Position numbers and translations under genes: made by a program. The notes under the pieces are model-generated. The model was given only the letters and a program-made list of their open reading frames with translations, was not told the origin of the DNA and searched no databases. Positions 8,896 to 16,588 of a stretch of 16,588 nucleotides of DNA are shown here, in pieces. Each line of letters starts with the position of its first letter. Position 1 is the first letter of the stretch. Origin of the DNA: Tulasnella sp. 424 (taxonomy: Eukaryota; Basidiomycota; Agaricomycetes; Cantharellales; Tulasnellaceae); contig WSUB01000365.1 of the NCBI GenBank assembly GCA_019633425.1, positions 1 through 16,588 on the forward strand, written 5' to 3'.

Positions 8896-10613
8896 ATGAA
8901 CCCCTTTGGAGCGACGCCTCGATGCCCGAGATGCGAGAAGCTCGTGTACGCTGGTGAGCTGACTGTGGAACAATTGTGGCGCCCAAGACGCTGAAAGGAG
9001 GTACAACGTATTCTTCATGACAGCCGAGCAGGTTATGGGTCCAGGTCGAAAGGTAAGCGATTGACTACCGTCCTTAGAAACGGCAAAGTGTGGTGCATTG
9101 ACCGTCGACACCTCCTGCAGATGTATCATAAACCCTGTCTCGCCTGCAAGACATGTTCAAAGCGACTAGACTCATTCTCCCTCGTGGAGCACGACTCTGA
9201 GGCAAGTTTGTTGACGATGATGCGACGCGGGTCGGGCACTTAGCCGTGATTATCGTTCCAGCCGTACTGTAAGCAATGCCATCTCAAGAATTTCTCTACC
9301 AAAGGTTTGTTTGCATGCTACGCCGCTCTTATCCTCGACTCTTGGTACTGATGAGGGTTTCGTTGACCCGAATTGAAAGACCTCCGGCATGCAAACCTCC
9401 CCCAAGCATCGCCACCGACATCCCCTCCGCGAACATCAAACGGAAGCACACCATCCTCACCCATTAGAGATCGGATTCCAACATCTCCTGGAAAGCTCAA
9501 CTTAGCAAATCTCGCCTCTCCCAAACGAGACTTGGAACAAGATACACCGATAGAGCCTCCGCCGCAACCATTCTCCTTCCCTCCTGTAGACATTCCCGAA
9601 CCCATCCCAGAGGAGAAAGAAGAGCCCGAAGCGGCGCAACAAGAGTCCAAGCCCGTTGTTGCTGAGGCTGTCGCGAAGTCACCTTCACCTCCGCCGAAGA
9701 GGTTCTCAATATACTCGCGCCGACCAATGTCCCCGGTATATTCTCCGGACCAACTGGCGTCGACGTCATCGCAACCGCAGCCGCCGGCAACCGCGACAGC
9801 AGCGACCTTCTCCGACCGCATGCCAATCGGTCGATCCGCAATTGGGTCTCCTCGGTCAAGTTGGCAGCCTCCTCCAAAACCATCGACACCTGAGCTCAAG
9901 GAGATCGTGGCGGCGACAGCGGCCCAAAATGGTCCCAGTTCTACACCAATGGGCATGTCGGTTTCTGAACCTCCCCAAAGCGCACCACCAAGTACAACTA
10001 CCTTTATGAAACGTATCGTACCCATGTCAACGGGAGGAGGAATCGTTCCGATACCAGGAGCGTATTCTCCAACAAAGCGGCTGACGCAGACCTTCACCGG
10101 CTCGAACTCGCCGACCTCCCAACCGCTTTCGCCAAATTTCACAGGAAGGGGTACCGGCTCTCCTATAACGCCAAACTTCACAGGACAAGGCGTCTTTGGC
10201 ACTCCCAAGAAGCTGGCCCCGAACTTCACTGGAGGGGTATGGAATGGTGGCAACAAAGATCAATGCCCAAAATGCGGGAAGGCCGTTTACTACGCTGAAG
10301 GGGTAGGTTGATGGTCCATAATGAATCGGCGTAGTCCATGGTTGACCTGGACCTTGTTAGGTTAATGCTGTTGGGAAGCGGTGGCATAAAGCGTGCCTGA
10401 GGTGCTCTGAGTGCGCTAGATCGTTGGACTCGACGCGTCTTACGGATCGAGACGGAGAGCCGTATTGTAAGGCTTGTTACGCCAAGGTAAGTCTTGGGTT
10501 TTTCTTTGTTTCAAGCGATCGGCAGATCCTCGATGGTTGACCGGCTTTCTGACTCCACACAGCTTTATGGTCCGCAAGGATCGGGTTATGCGTTACTTGG
10601 AAAGGTCGGATGA
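8896..10613 (+). CDS. Two-LIM-domain protein with Pro/Ser-rich linker (7 exons, 436 aa)
   Basis: Exons are 8896-8953, 9024-9052, 9121-9201, 9262-9304, 9380-10302, 10361-10486 and 10563-10613 (TGA). Introns are 58-76 nt; the third (9202-9261) has a GC donor. LIM1 ligands are C10, C13, H32, C35, C38, C41, C59 and C62 ([29 protein letters not shown]). LIM2 ligands are C366, C369, H387, C390, C393, C396, C414 and C417 ([31 protein letters not shown]). All 16 zinc ligands are present. Between them lies a ~300-residue low-complexity linker rich in Pro, Ser and Thr, with PNFTG-type repeats near its end. LIM domains bind proteins; relatives are often linked to actin and polarity, but the partner here is unknown. 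The C-terminus [14 protein letters not shown] has the usual ending. The start is the first ATG before LIM1. Confidence 0.9.
9202..9261 (+). other. GC-AG intron in the LIM gene
   Basis: The donor after codon 56 is GAG|GCAAGT and the acceptor is TTCCAG|CCG. This 60-nt phase-0 junction joins HDSE to PYCKQCH, restoring the conserved second zinc finger of LIM1. No GT donor nearby gives this join. GC-AG introns are a known minor class. Confidence 0.8.
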
Positions 10614-11252
10614 GTGCATCATTTGGATATTTGTATATACAGGCTTTGACGTTTGTTGATCCGATGTTGCCACTGCTGGGGTGTCCGTAATTTGCCGTAA
10701 TGGGTACTGTATTTGCAACCTTGTCTCGGAAACCTGGGAGTACTGCAGATATCACACTAGCAGCTATTTCCACTATCGAAGCCAAATGGCGTGTGGACTC
10801 CAAGTATCATATGAGTTCTCTAAATACAAAATCTGGGCAAGCGCAACGTGGGTCTTCCGGTCGGACCACGCGGTCCGCCTCACGAAAGTAACCGAGCCCA
10901 ATTGCTCGAAGGACCGGACCATCTGCGCTATTTTGCTCAAGACTTCTAGACTCTCGGCGGTAGCGTCTTCCTCTCTAGCAAGGTTGGCCAGTGACGGCTT
11001 GAAGCGAGGTGTGGCAACGGCTCGGGTCCACGGAGTTACCGCTTAGCACCGTAATAACGAGGTTGAGGCAGATCGTCAGGTTCTGCCCCGAATATGCCTC
11101 GGCCCTGTTGCTACCATCTCGACATCCCACGCGACCTTCGCAACTTCACTCAGATGGGCGGCCCGCAGCAGCCATCAGTGGCTTTCCCAGTCTGTCTTAT
11201 GGCTTCAACAAAAAGTGAGGCGGGTTGCATTTCACGTTGCTTGGACACCCAA
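10614..11252. other. Intergenic stretch between LIM and membrane-protein genes
   Basis: No complete gene can be supported here. The left part should be the LIM 3' untranslated region; no clean AATAAA was found. The + strand frames end at scattered stops and lack splice or domain support. The one segment that reads somewhat like protein is on the minus strand at 10773-11042 and is listed separately. Confidence 0.5.
10773..11042 (-). other. Unassigned open frame without a start codon
   Basis: On the minus strand, 89 codons are open from just after a TAA (11043-11045) to TAG 10773-10775. The product has a balanced, amphipathic-looking composition (for example LANLAREEDATAESLEVLSK and TFVRRTAWSDRKTHVALAQ) unlike the low-complexity shadows nearby. 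The only ATG comes late, in AQMVRSF, and I cannot identify flanking exons with confidence. It could be an exon of an unrecognised minus-strand gene, a relic, or chance. I recognise no family. Confidence 0.25.
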
Positions 11253-11338
11253 CCCTCTCCTCTCCCTTAGTCTCTCTTTTTTTCCTGATTTTTCGTTCCT
11301 TTTTCTCTTAGTTTGTGTCAAAAACAAATCTGTATAAT
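11253..11338 (+). promoter_or_regulatory. Pyrimidine-rich promoter tract upstream of the membrane-protein gene
   Basis: Positions 11253-11309 are almost purely C and T on the + strand (CCTCTCCTCTCCC, then CTCTCTTTTTTTCC and CCTTTTTCTC). They are followed by TATAAT at 11333-11338, ~225 bp before the ATG at 11562. CT-rich blocks upstream of transcription starts are common in fungal promoters, so this is inferred to be the core promoter of the + strand gene. No factor site is assigned. Confidence 0.4.
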
Positions 11339-11561
11339 TACAAGAATCGCCTCAGGGTGATTCTCCCAGGTATCCCTTAGCATATTGCTGGAGAGGTATG
11401 TTCATCCATTTCGTTCTCGCTCGACAGACCGTCCTCTGCCCCCTCCTCTTTTTGGACCACCCAGTGATTGTAGTCAAGAGCTAATGATCCATCGTTGCTT
11501 ATGGCGTTTATAACAGAAGAACTGCTGGTCAGATCTACCGCAACGGAAGCATAGGGAAGCA

Positions 11562-13958
11562 ATGCGAATTTCCGGCGCGGACTCTTCGGCTATATGTCGT
11601 ACCCTGTGTGTCGTCTTCTTCGTTATCCCATTGGCAGCTTCGTCCCTGGCTGCCGCACGCCCTCAAGAATCGAAGACGCATGATCTATTCCCGAGCGCAA
11701 GGTGAGCAAACATTCGTCCGAATGCATAATTCGACCGAGGTTGACGACTCCTGTATATTCAATCTACGTGTCCACCTCCCGCCCCAGCGCGACCCCTTCT
11801 TCCCCCTCTCTTACCAGCCCCTCTACGACTGCATCGGCCGTCTCTCTCGAGACCGAACGGCCCACTGCTACCGGAGAAGGAGTGAATGATAGAGGTCGTC
11901 AGGTAAAAAAAGACTCTACATTTCTGCTACAGTTGGACCGCGGCCGACCTTCAGGGATTGCTTTTTCAGGCGGACTTGTTACCTAGTCCAACTTTCTTGA
12001 ACTCTTCAAGTCAAACACAATCTTCTACAATGTCGTCTTCACACCGCAAGAGTACCACCTCGACCAAGGCGGCTGAATCGGCGGCTCGCTCAACTCGTTC
12101 AGTAAGTTGTGTTCTTTTCTTTTTTTGCGTGCCACGGCCCGTGGGTATAACGTGGTCTCACGTCCCGTGTTACAGCCATCTTTCACCACGACCGATCCCT
12201 CAAACCCGAAAGGGTCCAACTCACGTACGAAATCTGCCCTCAAAGCGGCAACTGGAACATCGAGCTCACATTCAGCCACTATCTCCCATTCAGCTACCGG
12301 CTCACACGCCTCTAACTTATCGACAACTGGGTCAGTACTCCATGGATCGCTCAGCGCTAGTAGCAGCACCATATCCGTCAACACCTCCATCCCGACTGAC
12401 ATGACATTCTCTGCCTTCGTGATCATGACCACAACTGGGAACCCCACCAGCAGCGTTCCGCTGTCAACACCCCCACCCACCACCACCTCCCACTCTCCAA
12501 CTTTGACCCTATCTACTTCAACCTCATCCTCGGCGACGAATGATGCTCAGTTTGCCGCGATGTCTCATTCGTCCGGAATGTCTGTTGGCGCGATAGGTGG
12601 GCGTTGTCCGTGGACTTCGTTTATCAGGTCCCTAACTTCCATACCATTTGGCAGTCGGAATCGTCTTGGGCGTCATTGCGGGTACTTTGCTCATCCTCAC
12701 TGCAGCCCTTTGTTTCTTCCGTCGCCGTTATCTAGTTCGACGTCAAGCCAAGCAGAGAGACCTCTATGCCAGTTCCACGGAGTACTCGAACCCCTTCAAC
12801 GATGACAGACGGTACCCAAGTTTAATGTTGGAGAAGGACAACGCCGAGAGGATGTACAACTACGCGATGGGCACCGTGACCACGAATCCCAACAGTGGCG
12901 GAATGCTGTCTCCTTCAGCTGCCAGGGACCCATTCAGCTCGCCAAGGGTCCGAATGCCAAGTACCAGCCCGCCCGTCCCACCCTATGACGGATATGCGTC
13001 CTCCCCGACGTTTGTAGACCATAATCCGATGCAACCAACACTCCCCATGACCGAGGCGGACTTGGACGCATCCTACCCTGCTGCAGGACGATTAGCGAGC
13101 TTCCCCAAGAAGTCTTCCAGCTGGCGCCGTACCAAGTCCAAGAAGAAGAAATTGGCTGAACTGAAGTACCGCCCCAACAGCACGTTGACGGATGGGGAAC
13201 GAACCACGACCAAGACCCTCATCCGGATTGAGAGCTCGAGCAGCAACGAAGACATTCGAGGGAACGGACCTCGTACCATGCGGGATGTTGGGAGGGCTGG
13301 CCGGAGCGTTGACGGACATGAAATGAGGTCGCGGAGCACGTTCCAGTCGTATGCATCAACACAGGACGGTCACCATCCTTTCCGCTTCGATGATAGGCCA
13401 CCGCACCCTCGCGACCCCTCGGCAGCAATCGTTTCACCCGGACCCGTCATGGATCACCGGAGAGCCCGCTCGGACGAGACTCATAGGTACTCTCAAATAA
13501 TCCAAGGTCAATATCTCGCCGCCCCTCAAGCCCCTCAGAGGCCACCGCGCCCCGATTCCGACGAAGGCTCGACTTTCCAAGGCATCTCGAATCTGCTAAC
13601 CGCTCGATCAGCCAACGCACCGGCCTCGCCTCCATCGCATTATGCTCCTTCACCAAGTCCACTGCCGACGTCACCACCACCTTCGCGAAGACCGTTCGCC
13701 ACTCGTTCTTCTCCTACACATTTTGAACAGTCGCGCGCGCCACCGCCGCCTTCAAGACCGGCTCCAGCTCACTTTGTTCAGCGAGCTGCTCGGCCGAGAG
13801 GGTTCGAGAATCTGCCGAACGGAGGGACGGTTTACTATGGGAGAGCATCGTCGTCTGTTGAAGATGATGACGGGCGTATCTCAGGACCTAGCACGTTTGG
13901 TGAGGAGGGCACGCTGGCTCGTAGTTCGGAGAGTTGGAAGGGCGGGAAGGCAATATGA
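11562..13958 (+). CDS. Single-pass type I membrane protein with Ser/Thr-rich ectodomain (5 exons, 708 aa)
   Basis: Exons are 11562-11701, 11788-11902, 11955-12101, 12176-12596 and 12655-13958 (TGA). Introns are 86, 52, 74 and 58 nt. The start gives a signal peptide (hydrophobic TLCVVFFVIPLAASSLAAA, residues ~14-32). Residues ~47-270 are a Ser/Thr-rich, probably O-mannosylated, extracellular region. The transmembrane helix is ~272-296 (VGIVLGVIAGTLLILTAALC) followed by FFRRRYLVRR. The ~410-residue cytoplasmic tail has NPF (SNPFNDD), a basic patch (RRTKSKKKK) and proline-rich RPPRP/PPPPSRP segments that could bind SH3 domains. The layout resembles fungal wall or polarity sensors of the Mid2/Wsc/Axl2 type in plan only; no cysteine-rich or cadherin-like domain is visible. 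Exon 3 could instead start at 11970 (TTTTTCAG), losing five residues in frame. Confidence 0.82.
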
Positions 13959-14197
13959 GTACAGGAATTTGTATTTTCTTCTTTCGTAGCTGCGATCTCG
14001 GACTATTGGATAGCAAGTTTACTCTATGACTCTAAGCGCCAAAACGCGAGATGCAGCACCCAAGACATAACCTGAATTGCTCCAAGCAACTGATCCATTC
14101 TGGTATGCAAACGCCGAACTCCTCGCAAGGTTTCCTGTTAGGATCTGGTCCTCTCAATCAATACTAAAGGAAGGTGAAAGTCAACTTCCATCGAAAA
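13959..14197. other. Convergent intergenic region
   Basis: This is the 239 bp between the stop of the membrane-protein gene (+) and the stop of gene D (-). It should hold both 3' ends. I see no open gene and no clear AATAAA on either strand. Confidence 0.5.
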
Positions 14198-15856
14198 TCA
14201 CCTTCTACAGGGGAACTGGCAACAACCTACCTCCGTTAAGCGGTGCAAATGGTTGGCCTTGTATTTCCACGCAGCCCACCGAATCTTCTCGTTCTCTTCC
14301 GAACCGTCGACTCTGTCTTCGAAAGTAACGCGTAGGTCCTCCTTTTCTGAATCACATAGGTCACGACCAAAAACCACCACTACGCCCTCAACCGGATTTG
14401 ATGCCAAGATCAACCTTGGCCATTGAAGCTTCATTCCAAATAGAGTAGCTCGTCTCTTTGCATGATGGTCTGCTGAAAAGTCGTTGTAAGGGAGACCGCA
14501 TTCTTCTGCAAAGGTGTGGGGGATATCGAAGGAATATAGGCCCTTGTAACCACTTAAGGGCGGACTACCAGGGGTCATTTAGTCCGCAGAGGCAGTTGGA
14601 GTTGGAGCAAACTCACGGGAGGGAGGTTAGGGGGAACCGTCACTGGGCTACGCCACGTATCCTTGTGCACGCTCAGCTTCCAAAGACCGATGCAGGTTGA
14701 ATGAATGTGGTTGGTGAGCGACACCCAGTCTATGCGGCTGTCTTCATCAAGGCCGGTAAAATGATCAGAGAGCGACAACTCCTCCAGGAATGGCCCAGCA
14801 GTGGAGATAATCTGATACGCAGCTGCAAGTTCTTCCACAGGCAAGCCAATTGATAAAGACCTCAGCTTAGGGGGTGTGCCTGACCCAATGAGCGTATCGG
14901 TGGTTTCCACCGTTCCCGCGAAGGACGTGAGGCGCTCCAGGACCCCTGCGCTGCAAGGTGCCTCCGCCGGATCAATTATAAAGTGACAACCAGGGAGGAA
15001 CTCCAAGTCTTTGATTGAAGGGTTAGACGCGATAGATGAAGAGAGTGATGAAGTGCTGTGGGATCCAGCGTAGGCGAAGCGTTTTGAGCTTTGAGAACCG
15101 GAGAGAACAGAATTGAGGGATGTGGAGGAGTCTATCTCCATCTCCAAAGTAGCATAGCGATAGACTCTTCAATTTCGGACACTTGAGAAGCATATCGAAA
15201 GCTGGCTGGACTTTGTACGGGTGGTCGGATTCTGGCTTGCAGTTAAGAACGAGATCCACCGTGGTCAAGTTGGCCATAGACCAGAGCTATTCCATGAACA
15301 GAATGAGCATAATATAGTAGGTTGTTTACGAGGTAAACTACCCACGCCCCAACGATTTGCTGAGTTGCCAAGAATGGCGTCATGACACTGAACACAACTC
15401 CATCCCCCCGCGTAGTGTAGCGCTTCTAGCCCCAAGCAAACCCGTCCGACCATCTCCCAGAAGGCTTGATCAAATGCCTTGGTTCGTGATTCAATTCCAA
15501 GTATCTGAAATTGAACGGCTAGAGACTTTAGTTGTGGCATTCCCCGAATAGCCTCCGTCAGAGAAGTGCTATTGGGGTCCCATAGCTGGTCTAAACTCTG
15601 CTGCCCCAGTACAGAAATAACACTCAGACAGCGAGCACTTTCCCCATAATCAGGTGTCCTTTTTACACGATTCCACATGCGGCGGTTCGACATCAGATCG
15701 ATGATTCGTCGGTACAAGTGGCGTGGAATGATAATCCGGTAGAGTACGGAGTGGGTAAGAGCAATAGAAAGCAAATGCTTTAGGGCGTCGAATGAGAATT
15801 ACAATGGAATCCAGAACTTCTGTGGGAAGGGAAACCAGAGATGGAAAAGAGGACAT
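14198..15856 (-). pseudogene. F-box/LRR-like gene D, broken by three frameshifts
   Basis: Exons are 15856-15346, 15286-14617 and 14564-14198. Introns are 59 nt (GTGGGT...ATAG) and 52 nt (GTGAGT...GTAG, branch-like GGACTAAA), at the same places as in A-C. Each exon is 3n+1 long, and each shows a frame switch judged against paralogues. Exon 1 switches at ~15774-15778, inside the F-box (LPTEVLDSIVILIRRPKA, then LLSIALTHSVLYRIIIP). Exon 2 switches at ~15045-15075 (LKTLRLRWIPQ, then SLSSSIASNPSIKDLEF). Exon 3 switches at ~14553-14558 (CTTAAG, where relatives support CTAAGT). The frames are otherwise free of stops, so decay is recent or the bases are misread. Without the shifts it would be ~515 aa. 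It keeps the exon 1 CxxC motif (WSCVQC). It is clearly more distant from A-C than they are from each other. Confidence 0.8.
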
Positions 15857-16066
15857 GGTGGGCTCGAAATGATGAGAAAGCCAGTCCAACGAACGAACTT
15901 TATTGTCTACAAACGAAACGTGACAACCCGTCGTCACGATCAAATCCCGCACCAAAACTCTGACAAGTAGCTCTGCAGGAGTCTGCGGCTGAGACAGTGG
16001 AATAATAGTTCGTGACGTCGCTTTCTCCCATTTATAACATCGAATCGTGACAATCTAGGACACGTG
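15857..16066 (-). promoter_or_regulatory. Probable promoter of gene D
   Basis: The space between gene E's 3' end and gene D's ATG holds TATAAA on the minus strand (16031-16036), ~175 bp before the D start. It also holds TGACGTCG, a CRE-like site (16013-16020 on +), and an E-box palindrome CACGTG (16061-16066) directly abutting the inverted-repeat edge. Assignment to gene D is by position; none is proven functional. Confidence 0.4.
15899..15904 (-). terminator. Candidate poly(A) signal downstream of gene E
   Basis: AATAAA is present on the minus strand, ~180 nt after the gene E stop codon (16083-16085) and before the D start. It overlaps the presumed D leader, so it could equally be chance. 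Confidence 0.25.
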
Positions 16067-16588
16067 ATTGCAAAACAAGCGTTCACCGACGGACTTCGCT
16101 GTCGTAGATCCAGTCGTCGTAAGCCCACAGCGTCCACCGGCACCTTCCCTCGTCGCTACCCTTCTCTTCGGATCCTCTGAGCTTGATGTTAAGGTTCTCC
16201 ATCTCCGTTTCCGTTGGATTTGACCCAAGCACCACAATAAGGTTGCCTCCTCGTCCTTTTGTTCGGATGAATCGAGGCCACTGGAGGTCCATGCCGAAGA
16301 TAGTCCCACGCGTCTCTGCGGCATTGATATAGTTGAAGCTGCTCTGTCTCCAGATGTTACAGTTGATAGCGATGAACCAGGGAATATCGAATAAGTGTAG
16401 CTGTTCATAGCCACTTAGTGTGGATGCAACTTCTTTCTGAAGGTTTCGACTCAGGGTTCCGAACGACCAAAGAAAACAACCTCGGGGAATACTCACTGCT
16501 GATAAAATCCGTGAGGAGTCGAAAGGGGTATAGGGTTCTGGTTGGTGGATGCTAAGCCGTTTGAGCCGTGTACAACTTGACCGAATGG
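16067..16588. repeat. Right arm of the large inverted repeat
   Basis: This is the reverse complement of 1-534, ~94% identical by eye and shorter by one 12-nt indel within the last coding exon. It ends on its inner side next to a CACGTG palindrome. Confidence 0.93.
16083..16588 (-). CDS. F-box/LRR-family gene E, 3' end (partial)
   Basis: The exons are >16588-16497 and 16436-16083 (TGA at 16083-16085), with a 60-nt phase-0 intron at 16437-16496 (GTGAGT...TTCAG). The visible ~147 residues are intact and match E' except for scattered changes and four fewer residues in the loop after the KLRG stretch (SEEKGSDEG). The last exon starts KEVASTLSGYEQLHLFDIPW and ends with a tryptophan-rich RWTLWAYDDW, the same module as in genes A-D. 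The 5' part with the F-box should lie to the right of the window. It sits head-to-tail upstream of gene D, both on the minus strand. Confidence 0.78.
   Translation of the reverse strand, partial: IRSSCTRLKRLSIHQPEPYTPFDSSRILSAVSIPRGCFLWSFGTLSRNLQKEVASTLSGYEQLHLFDIPWFIAINCNIWRQSSFNYINAAETRGTIFGMDLQWPRFIRTKGRGGNLIVVLGSNPTETEMENLNIKLRGSEEKGSDEGRCRWTLWAYDDWIYDSEVRR

Noticed and set aside
9318..10256. Long glycine-rich minus-strand open frame opposite the LIM linker
   Set aside because: It is the mirror of the Pro/Ser-rich linker codons, has no start or splice support, and the + strand frame is fixed by two complete LIM domains.
11377..11562. Minus-strand open frame just upstream of the membrane-protein gene
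   Set aside because: It lacks an ATG (it starts at TTG), overlaps the presumed promoter and leader of the + gene, and shows no domain or splice partner.
12025..12486. Minus-strand open frame within the membrane-protein gene's exon 4
   Set aside because: It spans a clear intron of the + gene and is the antisense of low-complexity Ser/Thr codons.
1..16588. A giant transposon or Starship-like element bounded by terminal inverted repeats
   Set aside because: The arms are ordinary coding exons of F-box-family genes, no transposase, recombinase or other mobility gene is present, and no target-site duplication can be seen at the edges.

Overview
The window looks like nuclear DNA of a filamentous basidiomycete, probably an Agaricomycete. 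This rests on compact multi-exon genes with 52-86 nt GT-AG introns, tandem F-box/LRR-like families, a two-LIM-domain protein with a long Pro/Ser linker, and a fungal-type Ser/Thr-rich single-pass membrane protein. The genus cannot be told from sequence alone. No transposase, rRNA, tRNA or CRISPR array was seen.

Layout. (1) Positions 1-534 are the left arm of a large inverted repeat. It contains the last two exons of an F-box-family gene (E') whose 5' part lies outside the window. (2) Positions 535-1990 hold decayed family pieces: a nonsense-mutated D-type terminal exon on + (625-940), an A/B/C-type relic on - (1190-1760) and a short degenerate direct repeat. (3) Positions 1992-8864 are three tandem units of about 2.25-2.35 kb. 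Each carries one intact three-exon F-box gene on the - strand: A (538 aa), B (542 aa) and C (526 aa). (4) Positions 8896-10613 are a seven-exon LIM gene on +, divergent from gene C across about 295 bp. Almost all of that shared promoter is duplicated as part of the tandem unit. (5) Positions 10614-11561 are mostly intergenic, with one unexplained - strand open frame and a pyrimidine-rich promoter. (6) Positions 11562-13958 are a five-exon gene on + for a 708-aa type I membrane protein. (7) Positions 14198-15856 are gene D on -, a diverged F-box relative that appears to carry one single-base frameshift in each of its three exons. (8) Positions 16067-16588 are the right arm of the inverted repeat, carrying the 3' end of gene E on -.

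The F-box genes share an N-terminal F-box, a middle LRR-like region, a CxxC motif near the end of exon 1, two introns at equivalent places, and a C-terminal module I cannot assign. By family knowledge they should act as substrate-recognition subunits of SCF-type ubiquitin ligases; the targets are unknown. The window is a small birth-and-death neighbourhood for this family, built around two ordinary single-copy-looking genes. Both edges cut through coding exons at matching points of the inverted repeat, so the arms may extend further outside. All exon boundaries were deduced by hand from splice signals, frame and comparison between paralogues.
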